A stretch of DNA of 64,000 nucleotides from Sipunculus nudus (lineage: Eukaryota; Annelida; Sipuncula; Golfingiida; Sipunculidae). Location: the NCBI GenBank assembly GCA_026874595.1, contig CM049307.1, positions 94,026,330 to 94,090,329 of the forward strand. Reading direction: 5' to 3'. Both the position numbers and the translations under genes were made by a program. The notes under the pieces were generated by a model that saw only the letters and a program-made list of their open reading frames with translations, searched no databases and was not told the origin of the DNA. The first letter of the stretch is position 1, and every line of letters begins with the position of its first letter. This document shows, piece after piece, positions 11,801 to 23,905 of the stretch.

Positions 11801-13239
11801 CCTCAAAATCTATAGGATTCTTCTCCAACTTGGTTTGTGAGCCGTATGTGAAAGATAGAAGATTTGGGAGAATATAATTGGCAGTGATCTAATTTCAGGT
11901 TTGCAAGGAGATCTTTTCAGAACCCCTAAGACAGCATAGGGTTCATGATCCTAGCCCTTACAGTTACGATTTGTGCCCAGCTAACGACAGACGGCCGGAC
12001 GGACGGACAGATGGACGACGGACAAAGACCAATCGCTATAGCACAGCATGAAGGAGGGTTTGTTGTGTGACTAGCAGTCCCATTAACATAAAAATCTCAC
12101 CTGCCGCCGTGATTCGACACTAACACAGCGTCAGCGCCAGCTTTGACGGCCATCTTGGCGTCCTCGCCTCGTAGGATCCCTTTAACGATGATTGGTAGTT
12201 TTGTCTGCTTACGTAACCATGACAACTGATCCCAGGTTTGCCCAGGGTTCGCCAACTTTGCTGCATATGCTTTATTGTAATTGTTAAAATTGGCAAGCTT
12301 CACTTTATCTTTGTATCTGATCAAACCTTTCGTAACGGCATATCGGATTGCTTCAACTGCGCGGTCAATAGTAACTACCAGACCTGAAAACCCAGCCCGC
12401 TCCGCTCTGCGGACGAACTCCAACGTCACTTCCGGAAGTCTATATAAATACATCTGTTGCCAGTGTATACCACCAGGTGCCGCTGCTGCAATATCTTCTA
12501 TTTTAATCGTTGATGCCGCACTGAATGTAGCGACAATGTTTTTGGACCTTGCAGCTCTTGCCGTCGCATTTTCGCCTTCTGGGGTTACAAATCTGAGAAG
12601 AAAAAAAACTAATTATAGGTGATATATCTGTCCAGCTTGTTTTAAATATTTATTTAGAGCTAAATAAAGGATGAAAATGACGGTCCATCATAAACGTAAA
12701 TGTTTCAGTATTAAATCCAATAATGAGGGGCATTCTGAGGATGTACAGATGAATATATAAATGATAAACATGTTGACTGACTGGGGGTATGCCAGTACTT
12801 TCGACCTGTGACGTTCATCTCGGCGTAATGTGTATGTAACATTGCAGCCCTCATAACCTCCAGGGTTCAATTAGGGAGTAGAAGGCGACTCCAAAGTACT
12901 CAGGCAGGAAACTTTCTCCGGAGAGAGTTTGTTGGCAAATGCAGACTAATGCTTTTTATTACCACGCCCAAATCCTAAAATCAAAGATTTAAGTGGAATG
13001 CCACGTCAAATTTGAACTCATAATGACTATTGGAATCATCTGTTCCAGGAAATCGGTTAAGCTTTGAAACGGGGAATCATAAATAATGGTCAAATTAGTA
13101 CATAATGAAGAATTCTTAATAGTGTTTTAACACAGCTAAGAAGTATCAGTTCTTTTGTCCTTGGTAAGTGTAGAAAACTGGCAGTGGCGTCAATTTTTCT
13201 TCCAGGGTGGGGGGATGACTTTGTATATATACATACATA

Positions 13240-13289
<50 letters not shown>

Positions 13290-13340
13290 TATACACACAC
13301 ATATATATAACTTTTTTTGGCTTCTCTGAGTGACATATCC

Positions 13341-13398
<58 letters not shown>

Positions 13399-16300
13399 AT
13401 TTAATATATATATATATTTATATATTTATACTTATATATATATTATTTAATTCTAAGCAAGGTTTAGATATAACATTTTTTTATTTTGGATTCCAAGTTT
13501 TTAATTCTATTTTTAAATATATTTCATTTGCAATATTGTAATATTATTCTCTGAAAAGTGGGGGGGGATATTATATTGATCATCCCCACTTTGCCAAAAT
13601 GCCACTTTACCCCCCACCCCACCCCCCGTATTGACGCCCCTGAAAACTGGAATCCCAGTCGAGGACTAGAGAGTTTTTTAACCGAATTATGGGGATGTTT
13701 ACACAACCAAGTTTCAGGTGCTGGTACAATAGACCGGGCTTTGTATTTGTAAGGATATGAATAAGAGTAAAAGTGTGCTACTGCTAAATCATACAGAGAA
13801 ATTTAATTATGTAAGGTTAAGACAGCTTTGTAAAATGAAGCGGCTATTCCATAAAAAAATATACAACACTGGCCGGGAAAAGGAGGTAAATGGACCATAT
13901 AAACCAAAGCAGAACATAGCGACTGTGCATTATCTTATAATATACGACTGTTAAACAAGTAAACGGGTGTCTAAATCATTAAGACTACACGGTTTCATCA
14001 TTGCATTATGTGGGAGGAGAAATATATAGTGTTAGTCGACGTCGTCGTCCGTAGTCGTCATTTGTGTCATTTCTTATCAACGGATGACTTTAGAACTACT
14101 CAGTATTTTTCATCAAATTTGACATTTGGATTTTTTTCTACCAATATCTTTGGAGAATTCGAAAACCTGTGACCATGACCTTCATCTTCGAGGACAACAA
14201 CGCAAAACAAATTGTTAATCCCATAACTTTTGAAGGATTGCAATTTCATAAATTGTTTCCACCAAAATCTCAACCATGTTCTCAACAAAGTTCTCAACCA
14301 AATTCTCTACCAAATTCTCAACCATATTCACAACCAAGTTCCCAACTATGTTCTCAACCAAGTTCACGCATGAGCTGGAAAACTGGTGATTTTGATCTGT
14401 GACCTTGACATTCATCGTAAAGATCAAATTAGCCGAAATACATTTTTGTGAACGCTATAAGTTTTCAATCAATCAATATTTTTTCGTTATATTAATACGT
14501 GAATCCTTTCGAGTAAAATACTGAAGGAGAAAAGTGTTTACGTATCGCAAGCACGCACATGTTCATCCAGTTCGATACACACAGGTTTTTTTTTCAACAA
14601 ACTCTAACACTAATTCAAGAACTAGTGCACATGATACCGCTCATCATTTTTTAAAATCTGCAAAGCCTCTGCTAATTGTCATTAGGATTTCTTGTGAACG
14701 TGTTACTTTTTGATGGGTGGAATATCTTTTTCCCTCAGATTTTATAAACATATCGTTCCAGTCACGATTTCTGATCACTATAAAAACTGGTGACCTTCGC
14801 ATTTGTCTTCAATGTAAATTGTGCAGAAACCTATGATTATTTTAACCCAAAAACTTTTGACATATTTCCCCTCAAACTTGGTACAACAGTTGTGTCAATC
14901 GTGGCCTACTTCATGACCTTGCCTCTATCATCCTCTATGTCAAATCTTCAGAAATCTAGGATCTTTTAAACCAAAGAATCATTTACTTAAGTAGTGCCCT
15001 TTTTTTTACCAATCTGACACACATTAAAGGCGCGTCTGGTAAAACAAATCCTGAATGATACATTGTTATTATTATTGTCCATGCTCCCAAAAATGTAATT
15101 ATTATTGACATGGCAAGGCACAAGTTTTACCCACACAGAAATATTTTCTTTGAATTAAGGGATTGAAAGTACAGCCGAACCTGTCAATGCCACCACCTAA
15201 GAGACTGGGCGAAAGTGGTCGATATAGACAGGTTTCGGAAAATTTAGGAACTGCACAAATATAGATGACATGTATGACGAAAGTATGCACATTAGTTAGC
15301 CTGTCACGTTTACACATTTAAATGACTCCGTTACGATCAATTCCGGTCAACGTTTACAGAATTATAGACCATTTACATGAAAGGCATTGATACACTCCGT
15401 CAGTTCGCTCTACTTCGTCGTTTAATCTGTAATACCGATATATCAGAAAAAATTATTTGAAAACGCGGAAACCAATCGCGTATTCAAGTTGACTTTTGTT
15501 TGAAAATTTAATGAGGGTTTTACTATTATAAACAAGAATCTTAGCTTTTCGTTTTTAATTATACAGAGTTTCTTTTGCAAAAGATGCATGTACACCGGCA
15601 TCTGCCGGTATTGAATTTGACTTCGCCCTTGTGAATATGCTCTCATTATTCACCGCCGTTGTAACCCCCGAAAAATGAATGATCACCACGTGTTGCGGCC
15701 GAATTTGCATTAAACCTTTAGTTAATTGACCATCAAACGTTGATTTAATCGTCGCTCTTACTCCTACGCGCGCACAAGCGCTGGTCAAGGTAACAGAAGA
15801 AATGGGAGTACACATGTATCCGCATTGGTAACCACGGTTACAGTTACGACACTCATTGGTTCTTTTTAACTCATTTTGATAGCCCTAGAGGGCAATTTGT
15901 CGAATATTGCCGACTGGCTACCGTGCATACAAGTGGGCCATTAATAAGACCTTACGGAATATGCAAATTTTCAGGCACTAGGACAATTTGGACCAATCTC
16001 AAATCAGTTCCTAAAACGATTATGACTGTCAGAAATTCCCGGCCGAGGCCACGTTCACAGCCAGGGAGCAGCTGCTTATTTCTCTAGTGGAACATTTTTT
16101 TATAATTATGTACTTTATATAAACCCCGCGTTATATAAAAAACTTAGTTGTCAGCAACAAATCCCTATATGGACGACTCAAAATTGTTGGCTGTCGTCAC
16201 TGGTTACTAACATCACCTTCATTGGAACATCAAAGATTATCCACTCTTTGTAATAACGCATTTTATAACACACTGAATAGATCAAAGAAAATACACGGGG

Positions 16301-17533
16301 GTACGGGCCAAAAAATTAACTAGGGGGACCTCCATTCATGTGTGGTCATGTTAGCCATTCACGTGGCCTAGCCGGGGCTCCGGGCCCAGGGTCCTCCCAA
16401 ACGACCACAAGTAAAACAAACAGCGGTGCAAGTGACCTTAACTTCACGCATGGCCAATCAACCGACCGGTCAGCGCTGGTCAGGGAGTAGTATCTCAATG
16501 ACTGCCCGCATCAGACATGTCAATAAATTACTTTATCTGGAATAATGCCCGTGATCCGTAATATCCAGGTGGTCGTATTTCACAGGTTTTGTCTATATAT
16601 AATATAACGAAATCCTGTAGTCGTAATGGTCAGTTGCCCGCATTTCACAGGTGGTCGTTCAGACAGGTTAGACTGTATTTCTCTTACCTGTGGAAAGCAG
16701 TTGGGGATATTCCAATGGGACACGAGACCACGTGACCGAGTATGGTGGTGCTAGTGTTGGCGCCAGCTACACCTCTGAGCATATGGGGCCGCAAACGATA
16801 CCTGGAGAACGCGGCCTCGTTTTCACGCTTCGTCTGCTCTGTTGTGGCGCCTAGCCTCATGTAGAGCCAGACATTTTTATCCATCACTCGTTTCGCATGA
16901 TTTCTAAAATCAATCACGTTCACAAGCGGATATATTGTGTCATCTTCTGTAGATTCCTGCAAAAAAATAAGACTTAAACAGAGAGCGCAGTGCCTATGAT
17001 TAGAAGAAAACCTCAGACATGTAGCATAATGTTTATTCAACGAAGATAACAGAAAGTTCAAATGGATAGCTATCCATTCAGTCACTAATTCAGCTTGGTT
17101 TGCCAGTTCTTACAAAAATCCACACCATATGAGTGATAAGATTACTCTTAGGAACATCATTTATTTAGAGTTTCAATTTTAATTGTTCTTAGTTTCACTC
17201 CATGCAGTAACGAGAGGTGTTATTCTAGAAACATAACAAGCTCGCTATAGCACGAACCATTAACTGTTTGTAAGACAAGAGACAATAATTTCCCATGTTT
17301 GTAGTGCATATCGTCACACACGTGATCATGGACACTTTCTGCCTAACTGCCTTGACTAAACCTCTCTCGATAAATAAGCTCTTGTTTTTTCATCAGTGAA
17401 TTCATATGATACTTACATGTTTGATGCCAGGTCTGCTGGATCTGGTCACAAGTACAATAACCAACACCAGGTTAGTGGCGAGTAGGACAATTGACAAAAC
17501 GCTCAGGAGCAGAATCGTGCGAGATGCCTCCAT
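8689..17533 (-). CDS. HAO gene B: membrane-anchored FMN 2-hydroxyacid oxidase, complete, 5 exons, 404 aa
   Basis: Exons are 17417-17533, 16688-16956, 12101-12592, 9775-9905 and 8689-8894. The frame is open throughout and all introns are GT-AG. Family members use FMN to oxidise 2-hydroxyacids (glycolate, lactate or longer chains) with O2, giving H2O2. Residues 1-39 are MEASR plus a hydrophobic anchor, and the rest is the (beta/alpha)8 barrel. Equivalents of spinach glycolate oxidase residues are visible: Tyr24=Y71, Tyr129=Y177, Asp157=D205, Arg164=R212, Lys230=K266, catalytic His254=H290 in SNHGGR, and Arg257=R293. The substrate-lid Trp108 position is A155. The C-terminus is CSAL, not an SKL-type PTS1. 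By inference it is an active enzyme on a secretory-pathway or other membrane, with an altered substrate. Intron 2 (4.1 kb) carries hAT-like and pogo-like elements. Confidence 0.93.
9775..9905 (-). CDS. Gene B exon 4
   Basis: 131 nt, phase 2 to 1, acceptor CACTTCCAG and donor CTAG/GTTAGA. It encodes [16 protein letters not shown] and [20 protein letters not shown]. The DGG(I)R motif binds FMN phosphate in the family. Confidence 0.93.
10760..12045. repeat. Dispersed repeat with TGACCTTGACC motifs and a GACGGACGG tail, gene B intron 3
   Basis: This long non-coding stretch repeats TGACCT.TGACC-like words and ends in ACAGTTACGATTTGTGCCCA ... GACGGCCGGACGGACGGACA. The same end, reversed, occurs at about 20110-20220. 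A related TGACCTT-rich stretch is at 14100-15010. I do not recognise a named family. Confidence 0.5.
12101..12592 (-). CDS. Gene B exon 3
   Basis: 492 nt, phase 2 to 2, acceptor TTCTTCTCAG and donor CAG/GTGAGA. It carries WQQMYLYR (active-site Tyr), [12 protein letters not shown] (Asp and Arg of the lid base), [14 protein letters not shown] (Lys) and VLVSNHGGR (catalytic His). The family loop after the IR motif is shorter than in vertebrate HAO1. Confidence 0.95.
13182..13642. mobile_element. hAT-like non-autonomous element, 461 bp
   Basis: The termini are CAGTGGCGTCAA and, reversed, CAGGGGCGTCAA. They are flanked on both sides by the 8 bp duplication AAAACTGG (13174-13181 and 13643-13650). 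An 8 bp TSD with CAG-type TIRs is the hAT signature. The interior is two (TA)n tracts and no gene. It lies in gene B intron 2. Confidence 0.75.
13251..13397. repeat. Two (TA)n tracts inside the hAT-like element
   Basis: TA dinucleotide runs at about 13251-13292 and 13344-13397, separated by ACACACA and a short unique segment. Confidence 0.95.
14262..14368. repeat. Degenerate 12-bp minisatellite
   Basis: About nine imperfect copies of a TTCTCAACCAAG-like unit. It reads as Ser-Gln-Pro or Val-Glu-Asn repeats in different frames, but has no gene context. It lies in gene B intron 2. Confidence 0.8.
15172..16675. mobile_element. pogo/Tc1-mariner-like non-autonomous element, 1.5 kb
   Basis: The left terminus CAGCCGAACCTGTC and the right terminus (reversed) CAGTCTAACCTGTC form TIRs flanked by TA on both sides. 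Subterminal GACCACCTGTGAAAT-like motifs repeat near the right end. No transposase frame is visible. Its right end is 12 bp from the gene B exon 2 donor. Confidence 0.6.
16688..16956 (-). CDS. Gene B exon 2
   Basis: 269 nt from acceptor TTTTTTTGCAG to donor CAG/GTAAGAG, phase 0 to 2. It encodes [17 protein letters not shown] to [11 protein letters not shown] with the conserved Tyr in WLYMRLGA and the [12 protein letters not shown] strand. The donor lies only 12 bp from the end of the pogo-like element at 15172-16675. Confidence 0.93.
17417..17533 (-). CDS. Gene B exon 1 (membrane anchor exon)
   Basis: 39 codons from the ATG at 17533, with CAT/GTAAGT at the donor, phase 0. The start is [13 protein letters not shown], followed by more apolar residues ([15 protein letters not shown]) and then TRSSR. 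The ATG has A at -3 and G at +4. The positive charges follow the hydrophobic stretch, and no cleavage-type motif is obvious, so an uncleaved anchor is likely. Confidence 0.9.
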
Positions 17534-18666
17534 TGTTGCTAACACCTCCCCGGGTGGTGAACACAAGTAGATGCACTGGCTATGCCGAATATGTCTGCAT
17601 TAATAAGACTGGTACAGCGGCCAGGGGCGTAATCTGGGTACATCGGAAAGCTCCAGTGCATGTACTCGTATTTGCTGGTCAGCCTACCACGCTCCAGGTG
17701 TCGCCCATAAAACGATCTGACACAGGATCCTTTATGTGAACATGTAACATGTATCTTAAAGGGGCCTATTCATCTACAAAACATGTTTAATTGACACGGA
17801 TGACAGCGTCTTCTCTTTGAGATAAATTGGTACCTGTGTAAATATTTTCCTGAAACCATTGGCTAACTCTTGAATACGGGCCGGGCAAAAGGGTCGTCGT
17901 TCAAACCACCCCACAGCTAAGGGCGGGCTTGATAGTTTATAAGCCTGAAACCTCTAGGGGGTAGTACTATCTAATTGTGGTATCACTTTCGTGCAACTGA
18001 CCGTTTTGTACCCGACGTTTGACCATTAGAGCCGGAAAATAAGTGGTTGGGGTAACTTAAATGTAAATATATTGGCTTCTATTTAACCCATTTTCACAAT
18101 GACGATATATGTTGAAAGGTATTTTACGGGTCTATCAATACATGCAGCAACAATGTATATATAAATTAAAACAAACTTTAAGGAAATAAAATGTCAAGTC
18201 CAATAAAAAAAATCTATCTCGATTTTTATAATGTTGTCGCATTTAACTTAAAACGTTCGCTCAATGGAATATGTAACTATTTTTAATTATTATTTTGGCT
18301 CTTAAATGATTCAATTTAGTAAACATACGATTTTTAAGATATTTTGTGCTGGTCGTTGGGTTATAAATGTTAGCTTTTTGCCGGCCGGCAGAAGCCCTGT
18401 CTCGGCTGGCCCCGAGTGTCCAACAACAGTATATATATATATATGTTAAGATAATTCAGTGCTCAATTCGAATATTTATAATTATCAATATTTATCAACA
18501 CACAGATTAGAAAACTATAGCTGTTAATTTTTAAATTATAGCAAGGTATGATGGAAAATGTGCTGAAAGAATACCCTCAGAATACCCTTAAAAACACTGT
18601 TTGCCATACTGTTAGACACAATTTGTTACGAATTGAAGCCTGTTATAAATCCTAGTATTGCTGATT
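17534..18666. promoter_or_regulatory. Gene B upstream region; 17575-17880 is duplicated at 18667-19110
   Basis: The words CTGGCTATGCCGAATATGTCTG, AGACTGGTACAGCGGCCAGG, CATGTACTCGTATTTG and CCATTGGCTAACTCTTGAAT recur in the same order at 18667-19110. A fragment (AGAAAGACTGGTAGAGC) lies at the same distance upstream of gene A exon 1. Conservation across copies suggests 5' UTR or promoter sequence, but no defined TATA or initiator can be assigned. Confidence 0.45.
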
Positions 18667-19110
18667 CACTGGCAATGCCGAGTACGTCTGCAAAAATCAG
18701 ACGGACTGGTAGAGCGGCCAGGGGCGTAGCCTGAATATCGGAAAGTATACGATCATATGAGCAGGCGCTTGAATTCCTTTTTTTCAGAAAAGGGGGACGT
18801 ATTCACGCCCAAAGGTCTGGAATCCGGTCATAATGTACGCATTGACATACCATACATATTATGTTTATAGGGATTCAAGCACCTGTTCATGTACTCGTAT
18901 TTGGTGGACAGCCTGGCTCCTGTTTTAGCCCAAAGTAATACAATATTACAAAATATCTCCATGTAAACATGAAAAATGTCTCTTAAAGTGGCATTATCAC
19001 CTATAAAGCATGTTGGGTTAACAGAAACAAGAGCCTCTTCTTTATTAAATAAATTTATACCTGCATTCATATGGCTCTGAATCCGTTGGCTCACTGTTGT
19101 ACACGAATGT
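18667..19110 (-). repeat. Duplicate of the gene B upstream region, no exon 1 attached
   Basis: It aligns with 17575-17880: GGCAATGCCGAGTACGTCTG, AGACGGACTGGTAGAGCGGC, CATGTACTCGTATTTGGTGG and CCGTTGGCTCACTGTTG. Nothing like the MEASR exon follows on its low-coordinate side. It may be the residue of a deleted HAO copy. Confidence 0.65.
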
Positions 19111-20055
19111 TAAAAACAGTGGACCGGGCGCGATCACAGGCGTCAACATAAACTCAGCGGTTGGGACCCAACCGGCCACAACACCTGTCAGTCTGGAGAG
19201 GCCCTGACTGACATTGCTCAAAAATGTAAAACATGTTCCCGCTGGCTGAAACATTGCATGTTTTGACGACTCAGGCCCGATACTCGACCTATGCTACCCG
19301 TGTCATTTCCGCTGAAGCCCCTGGACCTATCGTACAAATCTTTTGCGATTGGTTCCGTGCATTAACATTCGTCCCATGGACCGTAGTTTCCATCCTGCAG
19401 AGATATATCAGAGGACATGAAGGTCCATGTAAGGACTACTCTTTGTTCGAATCTGTCACGCATGCGCAAATGGCACCTTCGGTCACGCAGCCTTGTTATA
19501 GTAAACAGAGACATCGGGACTAAACTGTGTTTACTAACACACATAAAAAAAAACATAACAGGTTGTTAAACAGCTCAAAGAGAGGTACTGAGATCGTTTG
19601 CTGGGATGAGCTTGGCGCACAGGAGGCCAATTCCCCTCCCCCCCCCCCCCCCCCCACCCGACCCACGGGGTCAGAATTTGCATGTAATGTTGGGGACAGA
19701 CTCTCCATACACTATATATCCGAGAGGAAAGTATGAACGTCATCTTTAAACAAAATGTCCGCTATGTGTATATACCTTCGCATTTCTTCAATACATAGGA
19801 AGAGATCAGTCTGAGGGACATTATGTCTTAATTTGTCATGAAAGTGAATTAATGAATCATGCATGCGAATAAAATGGTTGTGAGGCTGACTAAAATAATT
19901 GACTCTTTTTACCCATTCTAAACTTTCATTGGTGCCATGGTAACTTTTTTTCTTGTTTTGAAATTAAAATTTTAAAAATATTAAATTTCTAGGCTTATCC
20001 TCAGCAGAATAAAACAAATATTCTTGGCTTTTAATATCCACTTTCTCATCAAACA

Positions 20056-20108
<53 letters not shown>

Positions 20109-20660
20109 CACAGTCAATTGAAAGTCATCTCATCACTCTTGGTCCGTCGTCCGTGCCTTGGCCCGGCCGTCCGGTGGTCCGTAAACAGGGCACAAATTGT
20201 AACTGCTGCACCGAGACCTTTCTTCCTGGATACCAATGGAGTTATATACAAAATCTTTTCTTTGGAGCCTGAAATTAGTTCATTGCGACCTATATACTTC
20301 AATCTATGGGACTCCTTATTACCCAAGAATAATAAAAAATTTGATACAAAAGCTCCGTTATCTAAATAATTATTGCATTGATTGCCATGATTCTTTTCAT
20401 GCATATTGATCATGGAGTGTTTCATCATTTCCTGAAGACCAGTGGCGTCACCTGTCTTTTATTGAAATTTTGTTCCTTTTTTTTCTCTTGTTGGACCTTT
20501 AAAGGAAGCAGTCCGGACGTTGACACGGCACAAGCCGTAACCGTTAGACCTGTAGGGAATCCACACTGTATATCCAAGGAGGTCCTATTCATATCTCCTC
20601 GAAAACCTTCAATAAGGTCACGGTGACCTTTACTCTGTCGCTGTTACCTATTTTCTAAGG
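19111..20660. other. Intergenic stretch with short repeats
   Basis: It holds a poly-C tract at about 19637-19655, a (TG)n run at 20065-20106, and the reversed end of the GACGGACGG repeat family at about 20110-20220. No exon homology was recognised. The proline/glycine-rich frames across the poly-C tract are low complexity. Confidence 0.5.
20065..20106. repeat. (TG)n microsatellite
   Basis: A 42 bp TG dinucleotide run preceded by TATATATA. Confidence 0.97.
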
Positions 20661-20689
20661 ACCATGTCCTGCCCTAAAGGCATTTCCGT

Positions 20690-21783
20690 GCAATACGCTG
20701 TCACGCCGGTCCACTATAATCCCCATTGATCCCCCATACCCATTGTAACGCCTCTAAAGGAATTGTCTCAAGTTTTTTAATCCAAAGACCACATGACTCC
20801 GCTTTCAATACGAGAGCTTTACAGTTTGGTGAACACTGGGCACTTGAGTCCAGTGATGTGACCACCGTTTGACAAATTGTGTATGGGTTACAGGTATGTT
20901 GTCTTTATACATTCAATAATATCTTTCCGTGATAACCATGGTTTCAAAAGTTGGGCAAGTCATGTGTTTCATGAAGTTTTTTTTTTTTTTCTAAAAGAAG
21001 CCCGACAACTTAATGTGTTCACGTGTATGCGTTTCTTGTGTGAACACTGTCATGCGTCAGTAACACGAGTTCACCTCGCGAGTGGCAGAACAATAAATAC
21101 GAATTGGTGGGTTCCAAACGGGGACAAAGGAATGGTCCTTTTTCATAATGGTTTATAAGAAAATATATTGCGGTGATTCTTATTAACCCCAAATGAAATA
21201 GATTATTGATGTCTTTACCTTAACCCTCTACAAATGTTCAGCAAAATATTTTTTGCCTGTCACGCTTTTTTTCAGGAGGCGACCTGTAATCCCCATTGAA
21301 CCCCATTTCCATTATATCGCCTGTTAAGAAATTTTACTCTATCAAAAGGAAGTAAAGATTTTAAATTTCAAGCGCGGAATACATGTCCACATGAATCTTT
21401 TAATAGGGAACCCTTTTTCCGTTTACACGATCACAGTTTTATAGGTTTACAGGAATGTTGATTTTTTATTCATTCAGAATTATCTTTCCATGATAACCAA
21501 TGTTTTATAGTTCGGCTGATTTATGAGTTGTTTGATAAAAAAGTTGTTTTTTTTTTCAAAAGGAAGCCCGGGGGGGGGGGTTACACACACTTCTAAGGGT
21601 CCTCATTCTCTCTCGGGGACTTTGAAAACCCCGCCATAATTTACTAATCAGTCGTTCGCTCATACGTGCACGTTTCATGGAAAACGTCATGGTTCAGAAA
21701 CACGGGTTCACCAGGCGAGTGGCAGAACAACTGCATACGAATATGCGGCTTCTACTAGGGGACAAAGTAAAGGCCCCTTATTT
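20690..21783. repeat. Tandem duplication (~600 bp unit), second copy interrupted by the long-TIR element
   Basis: The first unit has TAATCCCCATTGA, ATTCA.TAAT.ATCTTTCC.TGATAACCA, GCGAGTGGCAGAACAA and GGGGACAAA.TAA.GG-like words. The second unit repeats them in order from about 21287 to 21783, and the tail resumes at about 25472 (ATGG...TTAAGAAAA...ATGGTGATTC). The related uninterrupted site is near 21135-21150. Confidence 0.65.
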
Positions 21784-22499
21784 GGTGTCATGCCAGATGC
21801 GCCACTCCCAAATGCGCACCTGTCAGTTACGCCGCTGCCAGATGCGCAACTGCCATATGCGCCAAATTCCAGTTGCGCCTCATGTCATATGCGCAACAAA
21901 GCTATAATAAGACAAATGGAGTCATATTACGTTATGCTTATAATAAGTGTGTATCTGTATCACACGGCCCCTTCATAATTTTATCGAATGCGGTATATTT
22001 TTGCAATAAAATACGAGCTAATAAACCCTTTCCATTTTGAGCGACAATATGCGGTCACGACACGTGCGGTCGATCACCACGACACATGCAGTCGCGTCGC
22101 GTTATCTCTCAATAAAAAATTATGAACATTGAATATTTTTATTTAATCGTCTCCGTTACTTAAGAAACACTAACAATGAACCATCTTATAGATAAGAGAT
22201 ATATATTAAAATAAAGGGCGATATTTATTGTATCATATTGTCCGGACTTCGTGGGTGATAGTACATGTTGACGTACAAGCGTAATATGTGTAAATGACCG
22301 GTGTTGTTATCGTTACTAATGTGGTCTTATTTGATATGTGATTTCATTTATGCCATATTGGAATTTAAAAAAAAAAGAATTATGTCAAATATGATATAAT
22401 TGACACTGGTGTATTAACAGGAAACCACTCACCACTATGAGTGCAAATACTTTTAAAATGTATTCATGAATGCATGTTGATAATATAAATGGCATCAGT

Positions 22500-23905
22500 C
22501 ATCTTCCCTCTATAAGGATTTTATCAATGGGAGGAAAAAAACAGTCGTTACACTCAGAGATAATCTTCAAATGAAGAAAATCATTTAACAAGTTCAGAAA
22601 TATTCGACATTTTTCTGTAGGGACTAAAAACCTGTTTTATATTTGGCATCCGATAGATTTATTATTTGAATCTCTAATACGAATTTTGGATACGAAATTT
22701 CCTCGGTCGGAAACCAAAAACATCGATCGGGTTTGGTGTGAATGATCATTTTTGATGCGGCAGAATTTTGGTCGGAGGAACAGAATTTTCGTTCGTGCCA
22801 TATTCGTTCTCACGCATCCGGTGTGAAACCACTTTTGGCAACTTTATCTATGACTTGGTGTTCATTCCCCCCCCCCCCTCCTCCCCCCAAAAAATATAAT
22901 CCGCGATAAATATAGAACAATTCATGGAACAATAACTTTTTTTATGTGTCGTTAATCAGTATATTTTTAGTTCAATGTTTTGCATATAAACGGACGTTTC
23001 TATGGTGCATGTGCGCAGACCGTCTAATTCATATATAGACAGATTTGGTTTAAACATATTTATTTCAACAGGATAACAGAGTAGCCGAAAAGGCTAATGC
23101 AAATGCTCTCCTGCATAAAAATAAAAAGAAAGTTAAAAGTGATAAATTAACATGAATGGATATATGTATATGTACAAATGATCAGATTGGAAAAGTGCAC
23201 ATATAATCATATACAGATCAAACTGAACTATTTATTCAAACGTTATTTTTACCCTGATCAATAGGAGCTGTGGATTTTTTTCTGTTGAAACAACAGGTTG
23301 CGCAATTATTTTTAAAGGCATGTTAAACGGGAGTCTGGGTCCAGTCAGTGGAATATGTAAGCTGTGAACAGAACCATAGCATGGTACCAAAACTAATAAG
23401 TCCCATTAATTTGAAATTATACCTGAATGGAGTATATTTTCAAACAAGAATTTTTTCATGAATTACATAATGTATATTTCTGGAAAAGAAAAAAAAATAA
23501 TTATTTTAGCTTTTTTAATCATAACGTTAATATGTGATGTAATTGAAATTATTTAAATCAACCAACCCTTCCCTGGGTGTATAACCCTGCCATTATACCA
23601 GCAAGGCAAGATATTAATATTAAGATAGTAAATTATTTTTTATAACATTTAAGGGCGGAATAAAACAGAAGCTCAGAGATAAACTTAAAATGAATGAGAA
23701 AATCATTAACAAATTCAGAAATTTTCAACAATTCCGTACGGCCAACAAAACCTATATTGTAGAGCATCCGACATATTGCTCATGTGGCTGTCCAATACGA
23801 CTTTCGAATACGAAAATTCCTCAACGGTAACTAAGAATATTGTTCGGGTTTGGTGTGAAACCGCCTTTAGCGTCACCGCTTGGTTGTGTTTAGGAGCGGG
23901 AGAAT
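22500..23905. repeat. Direct repeat pair inside the long-TIR element
   Basis: Copies at about 22525-22850 and 23650-23905 share CTCAGAGATAA.CTT, AATCATT.AACAA.TTCAGAAAT, GCATCCGA.A.ATT and TCGGGTTTGGTGTGAA. The spacing is about 1.1 kb. Confidence 0.6.

Noticed and set aside
13558-13752. Frames of 60 and 64 codons across the hAT-like right end
   Set aside because: They span a transposon terminus with poly-C and poly-G tracts.
19527-19743. Pro-rich and Gly-rich frames around 19.6 kb
   Set aside because: Produced by a poly-C tract, and open on both strands.
21677-21978. Open frames with repeated MRxCQMR or PDAPLPNAH motifs (also 25269-25488 minus)
   Set aside because: They arise from ATGCGC subrepeats in the TIRs of the long-TIR element and appear mirrored in both arms.
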